Below, piece by piece: positions 24,034 through 33,507 of a stretch of 64,000 bases of DNA; the first letter of the stretch is position 1; every line of letters begins with the position of its first letter. The stretch lies in the NCBI GenBank assembly GCA_020073265.1, contig JAIQFN010000030.1, forward strand, positions 1 through 64,000, given 5' to 3'. The notes below the pieces were generated by a model. That model worked only from the letters and a program-made list of their open reading frames with translations, did not search any database and was not told where the DNA came from. The translations under genes were made by a program, and so were the position numbers. Source of the stretch: Terriglobia bacterium (lineage in GTDB: Bacteria; Acidobacteriota; Terriglobia; Bryobacterales; Bryobacteraceae).

Positions 24034-26994
24034 TCAGAAATCCAGACGCATTGCAAACTCCACGCGCCGCGGCGTGCCGGTCCCGACCGCGCCGGTGTTC
24101 AGGATCGATATGATCTGCCCGAAGCCGCCCGATGACGTGTTGCCGCTGGGGCTGGCGTAGATCGGATGGTTAAACAGGTTGAAGGCCTCGGCGCGGAAGT
24201 TCAGAGTGAAGCGCTCGGTCATCTGAAACCTCTTCTGCAGCGCGGTGTCGATCTCGTAGTAACCAGGACCGCGGGCGATGTTGCGACCGAGATTGCCCCA
24301 GGTGCCCTTGGCCGGCGCCGCGAAAGCAGCCGGATTGAACCAGTTGTCGATGGTCTGATCGGTGGCGTAGATCGATTGGCCGGGGACCAGGTTCGGACGC
24401 TGCGAACCAGTGTTGCCGTCGGGGAGCTGGCTGGCGCTGCGCTTGATGGTGATGTTCACCGGCCGGCCCGTGCTGGCGGTCGCGAGGCCGGAGAGATCCC
24501 ATCCGCCCAGCAGCCTGGACATGACATCGTGACCGTTCAGGTACCGGCGGCCCGGGCCGAAGGGGAGCTGGTAGATGGCGTTGGACGTCATGGTGTGGCG
24601 AATGTCAAACGGCGCGTCGCTGCGATCGCAGGCGCGGCAGGACATGTTCTGGATGGTCACGCTCTCGCCGGCGCCGATGGACGCGTCCGCGATTCCATGC
24701 GACCACATGTACTGGGTCTGCCAGAGGAAACCGTTGACGAAGCGGCGCTGTAGCGATAGTTGCAGCGCATTGAAGTTGTCATTCCCGTCATTGGTTTTCA
24801 AACCAAACTGCGAGAATTGCGCCAGCGGGCGCTTGCCCGTCAGCGGGTTGATCAAGTTGACCTGGTATTTGTCGAACAGGTGATGGCCTTCGCTGCCGAC
24901 ATAAGCAAGCTGGCCGGTAAAGCTTCCCGGCAGTTGCTGCTCGATGGCGAAGCTCCAGTTTTCGTAGGAGAGATCCTTGCGGTGGCGGTCGATCGCCTTG
25001 GGGCTGTACAGCGCGAATTGCGGTTGCACGAACGGATCGATGGGATAAGAGAGATTGGGCACGTCGGTGGAAGAGATGCTGTAGCGCGGCACCGCGCTTT
25101 CCATGGGATCGCTGAAATCGTCGTTTTGATTGCCGCCGTAGTAGATGCCGAATCCGGAGCGCACGACCGTCTTGCCATGCAACATCGCCGGCGCCCAGGC
25201 CAGTCCGGCGCGCGGTCCGAAGTCGCGCGGGTTCGGATCGTAGAAGGGCGTGCCCTTGGGACAGAATCCGCCGCAACCCTGGACGTCCACCACGGCGGCG
25301 CGATCCAGAATTTCGTGCGCCACGGTGTAGAACTCGTAGCGCAGCCCGAGGTTGACCGTGAGCGTCGGCGTGAGCTTGAGATCGTCCTGCGCGTAACCCA
25401 TGAAGAAGGTGCGGCGGTCGCCGCGAATGCCCTCGCCTTCCAGAATCGTGATGTTATCCGGTTGGTTGTGGATGAAATCGTCCAGCGTCGCGAAATCGAT
25501 GGACGACGATCGGATGGTATTGCCGGAGTTGTTCAGGCGAATCCGGCGAATTTCGGCGCCAACCTTCAAGGTGTTGCGACCCCGCACCAGCGTGAGATTG
25601 TCGATGTACGAGAAGGTGGTTCCGATTTCGGAGTCCAGCGAGTTGGAGTTGGTGCTGTCAAAGTACTGGCTGGATACGCCGATCGGCGAAGTGCCATAGG
25701 TCCAGTTGTGGTAGTTGGCGCGGTTGATGCCGAACCGGCTCTCATTGATGGTGCTGGGCGAGAAGACGTGTTGAAATTGCAGCACCAGGTTCTGCGGGAT
25801 GTGCGGGATCACGTTGCGCGTCCCCAGCGCGTCCTGCGGATTGTCGATGTAGGCGTTATCGATGTTGTAGCGCAGGTAGGCCGTGGATTGATCCGAGAAC
25901 CGGTAGTCGAAGCGGAACATGCCGGAATCTTCTCGCGTGGTGTTTCTGGCGGCCACCGTGAGTCTGTCGGTGAAGGCATCATTGGGCGTCTGGCCAACCG
26001 GGTAACCGTCTACTAGCGGCTTCAATACCGGCGAGGTCGCGATGATCTGCGACCGTGCGGCCGCGTTCGGCACGATGCTGATCATCGTATTCGTGAGCTC
26101 CTGGCGCAGACCTTCGTAGTTGGCGAAAAAGAACGCCTTGTCCTTGATCACCGGCCCGCCGAACGATCCGCCGAACTGATTCAAGCGAAAGGGCGGAATG
26201 TCAGGGGGATCGAAGGGCGAGCGGGAGTCGAGCGCGTTGTTGCGAAGGAACTCGAACGCCGATCCGTGAAAATTGTTGGAGCCGGTCTTCGAGACCACGT
26301 TGATTTGCGCGCCGCCGGCCGCACCGGTCTCGGCGGTGTAGGCCGCGGAGCTGACGCGGAATTCTGCAATCGAATCGAGCGAGACGTTCAGGCGCGTGTC
26401 GGCCTTCTGCGTTTGCTCTTGCACGCCGCTGGTGTCGATGCCGTCGAAGGTGAAGTTGCTGTCGTCGAGCGAGTGGCCGTTGAAACGAATGCTGCGCTGT
26501 GCGCCGTCGCCGGTGTTGATCGCGCCCGGCGCAAGCGTCATCAGGGTGGCCCAGTTGCGTCCATCGAGTGGAATCTCGCGGATTTGCGGGGCCTCCACGA
26601 CGCCGCCGATCTCGCCGTTGGTCCGGTTGAGCGCTTCTATGGTGGCGTTTACTTGCACGGTTTCGGTGGTGCCGCCTACGTCCAGCTTGGCGTCCAGCGT
26701 GCGGACCTGGCCGAACAGAAGATCCACCTGGCGGATCACCAGCGGCTTGAAGCCGGGCTTCGAAATGTTCACCGCATAGGTTCCTACCGGAAGCGAGGAG
26801 AACTCGTAGATGCCGTTCTCATTGGTCGCGGCATCCCTGCGCAGCCCGGTGTCAGACGATCGCAGTTCAACCGTCGCGCTGGACACGATGGCGCCGGAGG
26901 GATCCGTGATGGTGCCGTTGAGTGTGGCCCGATCTTGTGCGCAGAGCGGCAGCGCGAGCACAAAAACACAACCTGCCAATGTGATTCGGTTCAT
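24034..26994 (-). CDS. TonB-dependent receptor with carboxypeptidase-regulatory domain
   Basis: A 986-residue outer-membrane receptor starting at ATG 26994 after GGAGGGAG. It has a signal peptide MNRITLAGCVFVLALPLCAQ and a CarboxypepD_reg-like domain at about 22-110 (ATLNGTITDPSGAIVSSATV through LPVGTYAVNISKPGFK). A plug domain follows (NRTNGEIGGVVEAPQIREIP, LDGRNWATLMTLAPGA, NFTFDGIDTSG), then a beta barrel ending in aromatic F (RRVEFAMRLDF). This Oar-like architecture is expanded in Acidobacteriota, usually for glycan or oligomer uptake. The adjacent phosphatase is the only clue to its substrate. Confidence 0.93.
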   Translation of the reverse strand: MNRITLAGCVFVLALPLCAQDRATLNGTITDPSGAIVSSATVELRSSDTGLRRDAATNENGIYEFSSLPVGTYAVNISKPGFKPLVIRQVDLLFGQVRTLDAKLDVGGTTETVQVNATIEALNRTNGEIGGVVEAPQIREIPLDGRNWATLMTLAPGAINTGDGAQRSIRFNGHSLDDSNFTFDGIDTSGVQEQTQKADTRLNVSLDSIAEFRVSSAAYTAETGAAGGAQINVVSKTGSNNFHGSAFEFLRNNALDSRSPFDPPDIPPFRLNQFGGSFGGPVIKDKAFFFANYEGLRQELTNTMISIVPNAAARSQIIATSPVLKPLVDGYPVGQTPNDAFTDRLTVAARNTTREDSGMFRFDYRFSDQSTAYLRYNIDNAYIDNPQDALGTRNVIPHIPQNLVLQFQHVFSPSTINESRFGINRANYHNWTYGTSPIGVSSQYFDSTNSNSLDSEIGTTFSYIDNLTLVRGRNTLKVGAEIRRIRLNNSGNTIRSSSIDFATLDDFIHNQPDNITILEGEGIRGDRRTFFMGYAQDDLKLTPTLTVNLGLRYEFYTVAHEILDRAAVVDVQGCGGFCPKGTPFYDPNPRDFGPRAGLAWAPAMLHGKTVVRSGFGIYYGGNQNDDFSDPMESAVPRYSISSTDVPNLSYPIDPFVQPQFALYSPKAIDRHRKDLSYENWSFAIEQQLPGSFTGQLAYVGSEGHHLFDKYQVNLINPLTGKRPLAQFSQFGLKTNDGNDNFNALQLSLQRRFVNGFLWQTQYMWSHGIADASIGAGESVTIQNMSCRACDRSDAPFDIRHTMTSNAIYQLPFGPGRRYLNGHDVMSRLLGGWDLSGLATASTGRPVNITIKRSASQLPDGNTGSQRPNLVPGQSIYATDQTIDNWFNPAAFAAPAKGTWGNLGRNIARGPGYYEIDTALQKRFQMTERFTLNFRAEAFNLFNHPIYASPSGNTSSGGFGQIISILNTGAVGTGTPRRVEFAMRLDF

Positions 26995-27125
26995 AGGTAA
27001 CTCCCTCCCGCGGGTGTGCGGCGAATTCGTTAGGGTCTCAGGCTACCCGAGCCGGGTGTCAAATTGATGAGATCGGGATGACAGTTGTAGCAACGGCGTG
27101 TTACAGGACCATCTGGTCTGCTCGC

Positions 27126-27737
27126 TTACGTCTGCTTCTTTGCGGCGTACTGTGGATGCCGGGCCGGCGCGCGCCGCGGGGCTTCGCGGGCAAGCTTCCG
27201 CAGCCAGCGCAGTTCGACGCGGAACTGATCGATCGTCAGACCGACCATCCACACTGCCTCGTGGAACTGGTGGCCCACTTCCTTTCGAATGGCGCGGAGC
27301 GTGGCCTGCTCGCGCGCCAGTTCTTGCTCCAGGAATTTCTGGCGCCGGCGGACTTGTTCGACAAAGACGCCGGGGCGCGCCTGCCAGGACAACGCGAGCC
27401 ACGTCAGAAAGGCGGGCCGGTCGCGCTGATTGGTCCAGTCTTCCTGTTCCAGGGCGTCGGCGAGGGCGGCGCGTCCTTTCGCCGTGGTCGCGAAGGCCCG
27501 GCGCTCGGGTCCGGGCGATGGCCCCTCGCTTTCAACAGGACGGATCATTTCGCGCTCCGCCAGCTTCTCCAGCGAATAGTACACCTGTGGCCGCGAGATC
27601 CCCGCCCAGTCGCGCACCTCGCGCCGTTCCAGTTCCAGGTTGGCCTGGTAGCCGTGCATCGGCTGCTCGGCCAGCAGGCTCAGCAGCACCAGATCGGGGG
27701 TTGAAATTCTTCTTGACAGGCCGGGGGTTCGTCCCAT
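27126..27737 (-). CDS. PadR family transcriptional regulator
   Basis: A 203-residue winged-helix regulator starting at ATG 27737. The N-terminal domain has the PadR pattern (STPDLVLLSLLAEQPMHGYQ, GISRPQVYYSLEKLAEREMI, then RRAFATTAKGRAAL). The C-terminal helical domain (FLTWLALSWQARPGVFVEQV through ELRWLRKLARE) is of the Vir_act_alpha_C type used for dimerisation. It is divergent from a VOC-family gene and the intervening region contains a perfect palindrome, so it probably controls both. Confidence 0.9.
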   Translation of the reverse strand: MGRTPGLSRRISTPDLVLLSLLAEQPMHGYQANLELERREVRDWAGISRPQVYYSLEKLAEREMIRPVESEGPSPGPERRAFATTAKGRAALADALEQEDWTNQRDRPAFLTWLALSWQARPGVFVEQVRRRQKFLEQELAREQATLRAIRKEVGHQFHEAVWMVGLTIDQFRVELRWLRKLAREAPRRAPARHPQYAAKKQT

Positions 27738-27746
27738 AGACTCATA

Positions 27747-27765
27747 CTAGTCTAATTGAGACTAG
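27747..27765. promoter_or_regulatory. Palindromic operator between padR-type and VOC genes
   Basis: CTAGTCT-AATTG-AGACTAG is a perfect 7-bp inverted repeat, 10 bp from the PadR-type start codon and 27 bp before the start of the divergent VOC gene. The position fits autoregulation and control of the neighbour. No binding data exist, and the assignment to this PadR is inferred from location. Confidence 0.65.
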
Positions 27766-27791
27766 ATAGCAAGCGACCAGGAGCAAAATCG

Positions 27792-28235
27792 ATGAGCACA
27801 GCAACTTTGACAGTTCAGGAGAAAGAGAAAGCCATGACACTGAGACGGATAACGCCGGTACTGTTCGCCGAGGAAATCGAGCCTAGTGTGAGATTCTGGG
27901 TGGACCGTCTGGGCTTCGAGAAGACCATGGAAGTTCCGGAAGGCAACAAACTCGCGTTCGCAATGCTGCAGAAGGGCGCTCTGGAGCTGATGTATCAGAG
28001 CTACGCCAGCGCGGAGAAAGACGTGGCGGACATCGAGATCTCGAAGCTGGCCCGCAAGGGGCCGACGTTTCTGTATGTGGAAGTGGATAATCTCGAGGAG
28101 ACCATCGCGCGTACCAAAGGAGCGCCCGTGCTGATGCCGGTAAGGACCACCTTCTATGGCGCGACGGAGATCAGCGTCCAGGACCCGGCCGGCCACGTGG
28201 TCACGTTCGCGCAGTTCGGCGCGGCGCCGGCTTAG
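27792..28235 (+). CDS. VOC-family (glyoxalase/bleomycin resistance-like) protein
   Basis: A 147-residue protein, start taken at ATG 27792 preceded by AGGAG at 9-base spacing. ATG 27834 (MTLRRITPVLFAEEIEPSVR) would remove a 14-residue leader. It has the paired beta-alpha-beta VOC fold (VLFAEEIEPSVRFWVDRLGF, NKLAFAMLQKGALELMYQSY, PTFLYVEVDNLEETI, YGATEISVQDPAGHVVTFAQ). It probably binds or sequesters a small toxic compound that also signals through the divergent PadR regulator. Its stop overlaps the stop of the convergent aminotransferase by 3-4 bp. Confidence 0.85.
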   Translation: MSTATLTVQEKEKAMTLRRITPVLFAEEIEPSVRFWVDRLGFEKTMEVPEGNKLAFAMLQKGALELMYQSYASAEKDVADIEISKLARKGPTFLYVEVDNLEETIARTKGAPVLMPVRTTFYGATEISVQDPAGHVVTFAQFGAAPA

Positions 28236-29353
28236 AGTAGCTGGCTTAGAGCGGCCGCGAACGTCTCCAGATCCTGATCGTTGTTGTAGAAATGCGGTGA
28301 GACGCGCAAATGGCCTCGCCGCGCGGACACCAGCACCCGCTGCTCCTTGAGAGAACGGGCCAGTTGGGAGACGTCGCGGCCTTCGAATCGCGCGGCGACG
28401 ATTTGCGAAGGGAAGTCTTCGACGCTCGCGCCGAGTTCGCGCAGCATTTCTCGCGTTCTACCTGCCAGGTTCAGGACGCGCTGCTCGATCGAGTCGGGCC
28501 CGATTTCGAGCAGCAGGTCGACAGAGGCCTCCAGAGCATACAGCAATGCGGAAGAGACCGAGCCGGCTTCGTACTTTTCAGCGCTGTCGGACAATTCCGG
28601 AACGCCGTGGTGCAAGTTGTCGACGTTGCGCCAGTCGTGATGGCTGCGCCAGCCGACGGCGGCTGGCCGCAGCCATTGACGCACCTCCGGACGCACATAG
28701 AAGAAGCCCGCGCCATTGGGAGCCAGCATCCACTTGTAAGCGTGGACGGCCAGCATATCCGGCTGAATTCGAGCGGCGTCGAAGCGCAACGCGCCCAGGC
28801 TCTGCGTGGCATCGATGTACAGCATCACGCCGCGAGCGCGCAGAAAATCGGCGATCTCCGCCAGGGGCGGCGCGAAGCCGCTGTTGTAATTCACCGAGCT
28901 GATGACCACCAGCCGCGTGCTCTCATCTATTGAATCGAAGAAATCGGGCCAAGTACACTCAGCCATCCGGACTCCAAAGCGCTCCAGCATGCCGGGCGCG
29001 TAAAGATTGTTGGGGAACTCATTTTCGAGCGTGAGCACCCGGTCGCCCGGCCGCCAGTCGATGCCGGCCAGCAGTATGCCGAGCGCGGCGGAGGCATTTG
29101 GCGCGAAGGCGACATCCTGGGGCGCGCAGTGGATCAGCCGGCCGATTTTCTCGCGCAGACGGTCCGCGTCGTCGTACCATGCCAGAAAATCCCAGCAAGC
29201 CAGCTCATCGCGGTGCGCGAAGTGCTTCGCGACTGCTGCTGTAGCGCGGCCCGGCAGTTGTCCGAAGGTGGCGGTGTTGAGATATGTCCAGTTCGCAAGC
29301 GCAGGAAACTCGCGCCGGACCGCGTTCCAATCCACGGGCTTACTCGATGGCAT
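28232..29353 (-). CDS. Class V aminotransferase / cysteine desulfurase-like PLP enzyme
   Basis: A 373-residue PLP enzyme starting at ATG 29353. It has YLNTATFGQLPGRATAAVAK near the N-terminus, FAPNASAALGILLAGIDW (phosphate-cup region), YIDATQSLGALRFDA (the Asp contacting the pyridine N) and AVHAYKWMLAPNGAGFFYVR with the PLP lysine. No active-site cysteine loop of the IscS type was found, so sulfur transfer is doubtful. The substrate is unknown. The gene is flanked by a VOC gene and divergent recQ. Confidence 0.85.
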   Translation of the reverse strand: MPSSKPVDWNAVRREFPALANWTYLNTATFGQLPGRATAAVAKHFAHRDELACWDFLAWYDDADRLREKIGRLIHCAPQDVAFAPNASAALGILLAGIDWRPGDRVLTLENEFPNNLYAPGMLERFGVRMAECTWPDFFDSIDESTRLVVISSVNYNSGFAPPLAEIADFLRARGVMLYIDATQSLGALRFDAARIQPDMLAVHAYKWMLAPNGAGFFYVRPEVRQWLRPAAVGWRSHHDWRNVDNLHHGVPELSDSAEKYEAGSVSSALLYALEASVDLLLEIGPDSIEQRVLNLAGRTREMLRELGASVEDFPSQIVAARFEGRDVSQLARSLKEQRVLVSARRGHLRVSPHFYNNDQDLETFAAALSQLL

Positions 29354-29408
29354 AGGATTCTCAGTCTAGCGCGACAGTTCCTGACTTACGATTCAGGCAC
29401 AATTAAGG

Positions 29409-31280
29409 TTGGAATCCGCGATCGATTTGAGCGGGCCGCTGCGCCGCTACTGGGGCTACAGCGAGTTTCGGCCGCTGCAGGAGCGTATTATCCGCAGCAT
29501 CCTGGCAGGCCAGGACACCGCCGTCGTCATGCCCACCGGCGGCGGAAAATCTCTGTGCTACCAGTTGCCCGCGTTGGTTTCAGGGAAAACCGCGGTGGTC
29601 ATCTCGCCGTTGATCGCGTTGATGCAGGATCAGGCGGCGCAGCTCTCCGAAATGGGAATCCCGGCCGCGGTCCTCAATAGCTCCGTCCCGTGGCCGGAAC
29701 AATCGAACATCATGGCGCAAGCGGCGCAGGGCGCGTACCGGCTGCTGTATCTATCGCCCGAGCGCCTGGCGAGGCCCGAAACGGTGTCCTGGCTCGCGCG
29801 CGTGCCGATCGCATTCTTTGCCATCGACGAGGCGCACTGCATTTCCGAATGGGGACACGAGTTCCGCCCGGAGTACCGCCAGTTGAGCAGCCTGCGCGCG
29901 AACTTCCCCGACAAACCGATCGCCGCGTTCACCGCCAGCGCGACCCGCCGCGTGCGGCACGACATTCTGGCTCAGCTTCAACTCAGCCACCCGCAGAAAT
30001 ACATCCAGAGTTTCCATCGGTCGAATCTACGCTACCTGGTGAGGCAGTGCGAAACCGAACGGGAGCAGCGGCGGTTGCTGATCGCGGCGCTTAAGGCGCA
30101 TGCCGGCGACAACGTGATCGTGTACGCGCCCACCATCGCGCTAGTAGAAGCGACCGTCGATTTTCTTGCTGACAAACGCATCGCGGCCATCCCGTATCAC
30201 GCCAAGATGGATACGCGCACACGCCAACGCAATCAGGAGCGCTGGATGTCGGACGAAGTTCGCGTGCTGGTGGGCACGATCGCCTTCGGGTTGGGAATCA
30301 ACAAAGCTGCGGTGCGAGCGGTGATCCACCTGTCGCTGCCGAAATCGCTCGAACAGTATTATCAGGAGGCCGGGCGAGCGGGACGCGACGGCTTGCCATC
30401 GGACTGCGCGCTGTTGTGGAGGAAGAAGGACGCCGGCTTGCTCGCGCACTTCATCGAAGCCACCTCCGACAACGCCGAGAAGGAACGGGCCTGGCAGCGC
30501 TATCACGTGATCCGCCGCTTCGTGGAGTCGTCGGCTTGCCGGCACAGGCAGATCTGTCTGCACTTCGGCGAGACTCCCAAGTGGGATCGCTGCGAGATGT
30601 GCGATGTCTGCGGCGCTTCGCCCGCCTGGCTCGAAGACCAGCCGCACGCGACGCTGGCAGTGGAACCGCGCACCCGCAGGAAGCGGCAGGATACGCGCGT
30701 CGAGCGCGAGGCATCACCCGCGGCGGTGGATCCGGAGCTGCTCGAATACCTGCGCGAGTGGCGCCGCGGCATCGCTGTGCGCGACAACGTGCCGGCTTTC
30801 ATGGTGCTGCACGACGCCACGCTCGAAGACCTGTGCCGCAAGCTGCCGCGCACGCACTCGGAGCTCCTGGGCGTGTCCGGAATCGGCGAACGGAAGGCGG
30901 CGGCCCTCGGCGAAACGGTGCTGGGAGCGCTCGAAGCCTTTCGGAACGGGGCGCGCGCCGCTAAACGCGAAGAATCCCGGGTCTCGCCTTCCGAAGAAAC
31001 CTTGCGGCTGCTCGGAGAGGGACGCACATTCGAAGAGATCGCTCAAATCCGCGAGCGGCGGCTTGCGACCGTGATCGACCTGGTTGCGGAGTTGGTGGAG
31101 CGCGGGCGGCTGGCTTTCGATCCGAAGTGGGTTGAAGAGGAGCGCCGCCGGCAAATCGAGGCCGCGCTCGAACAGCTCGGGACCGATCGGATGAAGAGCA
31201 TCAAGGACGCGCTGCCGCCCGACATCACGTACGGCGAGATTCGTCTGGTGGCCTCGGCACGCCGCCATTCGTCCAAATAA
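29409..31280 (+). CDS. recQ: ATP-dependent DNA helicase RecQ
   Basis: A 623-residue superfamily-2 helicase. The frame starts at TTG 29409 with only a weak ribosome-binding site. Walker A MPTGGGKS is at 41-48 and DEAH at 140-143 (AIDEAHCISEWGHEFRPEYR). QEAGRAGRDGLPSDC is the motif VI arginine finger. The zinc-binding region is CRHRQICLHFGE and CEMCDVC. An HRDC domain (VRDNVPAFMVLHDATLEDLC, then LLGVSGIGERKAAALGETVL) follows, then a C-terminal helix-turn-helix extension (LLGEGRTFEEIAQIRERRLA). It acts in recombination and fork repair. Confidence 0.94.
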   Translation: MESAIDLSGPLRRYWGYSEFRPLQERIIRSILAGQDTAVVMPTGGGKSLCYQLPALVSGKTAVVISPLIALMQDQAAQLSEMGIPAAVLNSSVPWPEQSNIMAQAAQGAYRLLYLSPERLARPETVSWLARVPIAFFAIDEAHCISEWGHEFRPEYRQLSSLRANFPDKPIAAFTASATRRVRHDILAQLQLSHPQKYIQSFHRSNLRYLVRQCETEREQRRLLIAALKAHAGDNVIVYAPTIALVEATVDFLADKRIAAIPYHAKMDTRTRQRNQERWMSDEVRVLVGTIAFGLGINKAAVRAVIHLSLPKSLEQYYQEAGRAGRDGLPSDCALLWRKKDAGLLAHFIEATSDNAEKERAWQRYHVIRRFVESSACRHRQICLHFGETPKWDRCEMCDVCGASPAWLEDQPHATLAVEPRTRRKRQDTRVEREASPAAVDPELLEYLREWRRGIAVRDNVPAFMVLHDATLEDLCRKLPRTHSELLGVSGIGERKAAALGETVLGALEAFRNGARAAKREESRVSPSEETLRLLGEGRTFEEIAQIRERRLATVIDLVAELVERGRLAFDPKWVEEERRRQIEAALEQLGTDRMKSIKDALPPDITYGEIRLVASARRHSSK

Positions 31281-31292
31281 TGTGTAGAAACC

Positions 31293-32129
31293 ATGTCTCC
31301 GTCTCCCCGCCGCCTCCGCCTCGACGACATCCCAGCCTGTCTGGATCTCGCAATCAATCGCGGCTGGTTGCCCGAAGAGCCGCGCTGGAAAATGCTGCTG
31401 TCCTGCGGTGAAGGCTGGGCGATCGAAGATCCGAACGGCAGCCTCTCAGCAGTCGTCCTTCTGACGCGTTTTCCTCCGGATCTGGCCGTGATCGGCATGA
31501 TGCTGGTGCGTGAGAATCGAAGCCGCCAAGGACTGGGCCGCCAGTTGATGGAGCACGTCCTCGTGCGGGCTCACCCAGCCACGGTGTTCCTTTACGCGAC
31601 GGAAATGGGGCGGCCTCTCTACGAAAAACTCGGGTTCGTTCCAGTGGACGCAGTGGCGAGACACCTTGGAAACTGGACCTCGCCGGCCCGCGAGCCAGCG
31701 CCGCAGGTTCGCGCCATGGCTGCTCAGGACATGAACACGGTTCTCGCGCTCGATCGCCGCGCGTTTGGCGCCGACCGCAGCGATTTGCTGATTCCCCTTG
31801 TCAATATCGCCGCGTGCGCTCTGGTTCTGGAGCGAAACGGCGCCATTGACGCCTTCGGCCTCGCGTGGCAGAACGTCGGCCGGATGCAGTTGGGACCCAT
31901 CGTGGCTCCCGATCAGGAAGCCGCGCGAGCGCTGATCGATGCCTTGGCTCGCGGCCACGAGGTCCCCGTGCGCGTCGATTTGCAAGTCGGCCAGGCGGAG
32001 CTGACGAGCTGGGCCCGGGAGCACGGTCTTACCGCTCATCCTCCCACGCCGCTGATGGTGCTGGGTGGGAAAGACCTGCCGGGGGAGCGCTCGCGGCTGA
32101 TCGCTGTAGCCACGCTCGCGACCGGATAG
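31293..32129 (+). CDS. GNAT family N-acetyltransferase (two-domain)
   Basis: A 278-residue protein starting at ATG 31293, 12 bp after recQ. The first half is a GNAT fold with the acetyl-CoA motif VRENRSRQGLGRQLMEHVL and ATEMGRPLYEKLGFVPVDAV. The second half (VRAMAAQDMNTVLALDRRAF, MQLGPIVAPDQEAARALIDA) matches the Acetyltransf_18-type C-terminal domain of YitH-like acetyltransferases. The substrate is unknown. It may be co-transcribed with recQ. Confidence 0.85.
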   Translation: MSPSPRRLRLDDIPACLDLAINRGWLPEEPRWKMLLSCGEGWAIEDPNGSLSAVVLLTRFPPDLAVIGMMLVRENRSRQGLGRQLMEHVLVRAHPATVFLYATEMGRPLYEKLGFVPVDAVARHLGNWTSPAREPAPQVRAMAAQDMNTVLALDRRAFGADRSDLLIPLVNIAACALVLERNGAIDAFGLAWQNVGRMQLGPIVAPDQEAARALIDALARGHEVPVRVDLQVGQAELTSWAREHGLTAHPPTPLMVLGGKDLPGERSRLIAVATLATG

Positions 32130-32171
32130 CGCCGCGCGCATTCGCGCACCCTGCGCGCTAAACTAAGATCG

Positions 32172-33452
32172 ATGACCGATCAAGAACGAATGTCGCGCCC
32201 GCTTTCCAGCGTGGACCCGGAAATCTACGACGCCATCCAACACGAGGTGGAACGCCAGCACGGCCGCCTGGAGCTCATCGCGAGCGAGAATTTCACCTCC
32301 GAAGCGGTGCTCGAAGCGACCGGCAGCGTGTTCACCAACAAATACGCCGAGGGCTATCCGGGCAAACGTTACTACGGCGGTTGCGAATTCACGGATGTGG
32401 TGGAGAATCTGGCTCGCGAGCGCGCCAAGAAGCTCTTCAGCGCCGAACACGCCAACGTTCAGCCGCACTCGGGATCGCAGGCCAATCAGGCTGCTTTCGC
32501 GGCGGTGCTCCAGCCGGGCGACACCATTCTGGGAATGAACCTGGCGCACGGCGGCCACCTGACGCACGGGCACCCGCTCAATTTTTCCGGAAAAACCTAC
32601 CACGTGATTCCGTACGGCGTGCGCCGCGACGACGAGCGCATCGACTACGACGAGCTTCGCAAGCTGGCAGAAGAACACAAGCCCAAGATGGTGATCGCCG
32701 GCGGCAGCGCGTATCCGCGCATCATCGACTTCAAGCGCTTTCGCGAGATCGCCGATTCGGTGGGCGCCATTTTCCTGGTCGACATGGCGCATTTTTCCGG
32801 ACTCGTGGCGGCGAGCTTGTATCCGAATCCCTGCGAGTACGCCGACATCGTGACGTCCACGACGCACAAGACCCTGCGCGGGCCGCGCGCCGGCATGATC
32901 CTCTCGCGCGCGCAGTACGCCGCCGCGATCGACAAAGTGGTGTTTCCCGGAATCCAGGGCGGACCGCTGGTGCATGTGGTCGCGGCCAAGGCGGTGTGCT
33001 TCCTGGAAGCGATGGCGCCGGAATTCAAGACCTATCAAAAGCAGGTCATCGCCAACGCCAAGGCGCTGGGCGAGAGCCTGCAAGCGGAAGGTTTCCGCAT
33101 CATCTCCGGTGGAACGGATTCTCATCTGCTGCTGGTGGACGTCTTCGCGAAAGGCATTCGCGGCAAGGAAGCTGAGAAGGCGCTGGACGAAGCCTTCATC
33201 ACCGTAAACAAGAACGCGATTCCGTTCGATCAGAACCCGCCGCTCAATCCCAGCGGCGTGCGCTTGGGCAGCCCGGCTGTCACCACGCGCGGTTTCCGCG
33301 AATCGGAGATGCGCGAGGTGGGTGCGCTGATCGCCGAGGTGCTCAACAACATCACTTCCGAGGAAACGCTGGCCTCGGTGCGCCGCCGCGTTACTAACCT
33401 GGCCGAACGTTATCCTTTATACGGTTGGAAGCTGGCCCGCGCCACCGCGTAA
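32172..33452 (+). CDS. glyA: Serine hydroxymethyltransferase
   Basis: A 426-residue PLP enzyme interconverting serine and glycine with tetrahydrofolate, starting at ATG 32172. Hallmarks are [66 protein letters not shown] and the PLP-lysine motif [16 protein letters not shown]. Full family length. The next gene follows after 55 bp, with its own AAGGAGGA ribosome-binding site. Confidence 0.97.
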   Translation: MTDQERMSRPLSSVDPEIYDAIQHEVERQHGRLELIASENFTSEAVLEATGSVFTNKYAEGYPGKRYYGGCEFTDVVENLARERAKKLFSAEHANVQPHSGSQANQAAFAAVLQPGDTILGMNLAHGGHLTHGHPLNFSGKTYHVIPYGVRRDDERIDYDELRKLAEEHKPKMVIAGGSAYPRIIDFKRFREIADSVGAIFLVDMAHFSGLVAASLYPNPCEYADIVTSTTHKTLRGPRAGMILSRAQYAAAIDKVVFPGIQGGPLVHVVAAKAVCFLEAMAPEFKTYQKQVIANAKALGESLQAEGFRIISGGTDSHLLLVDVFAKGIRGKEAEKALDEAFITVNKNAIPFDQNPPLNPSGVRLGSPAVTTRGFRESEMREVGALIAEVLNNITSEETLASVRRRVTNLAERYPLYGWKLARATA

Positions 33453-33507
33453 GCCTGTTGAAGCCGAACCGGCCCGGCGAGCATCGACAAGGCAAGGAGG
33501 AGACTCA

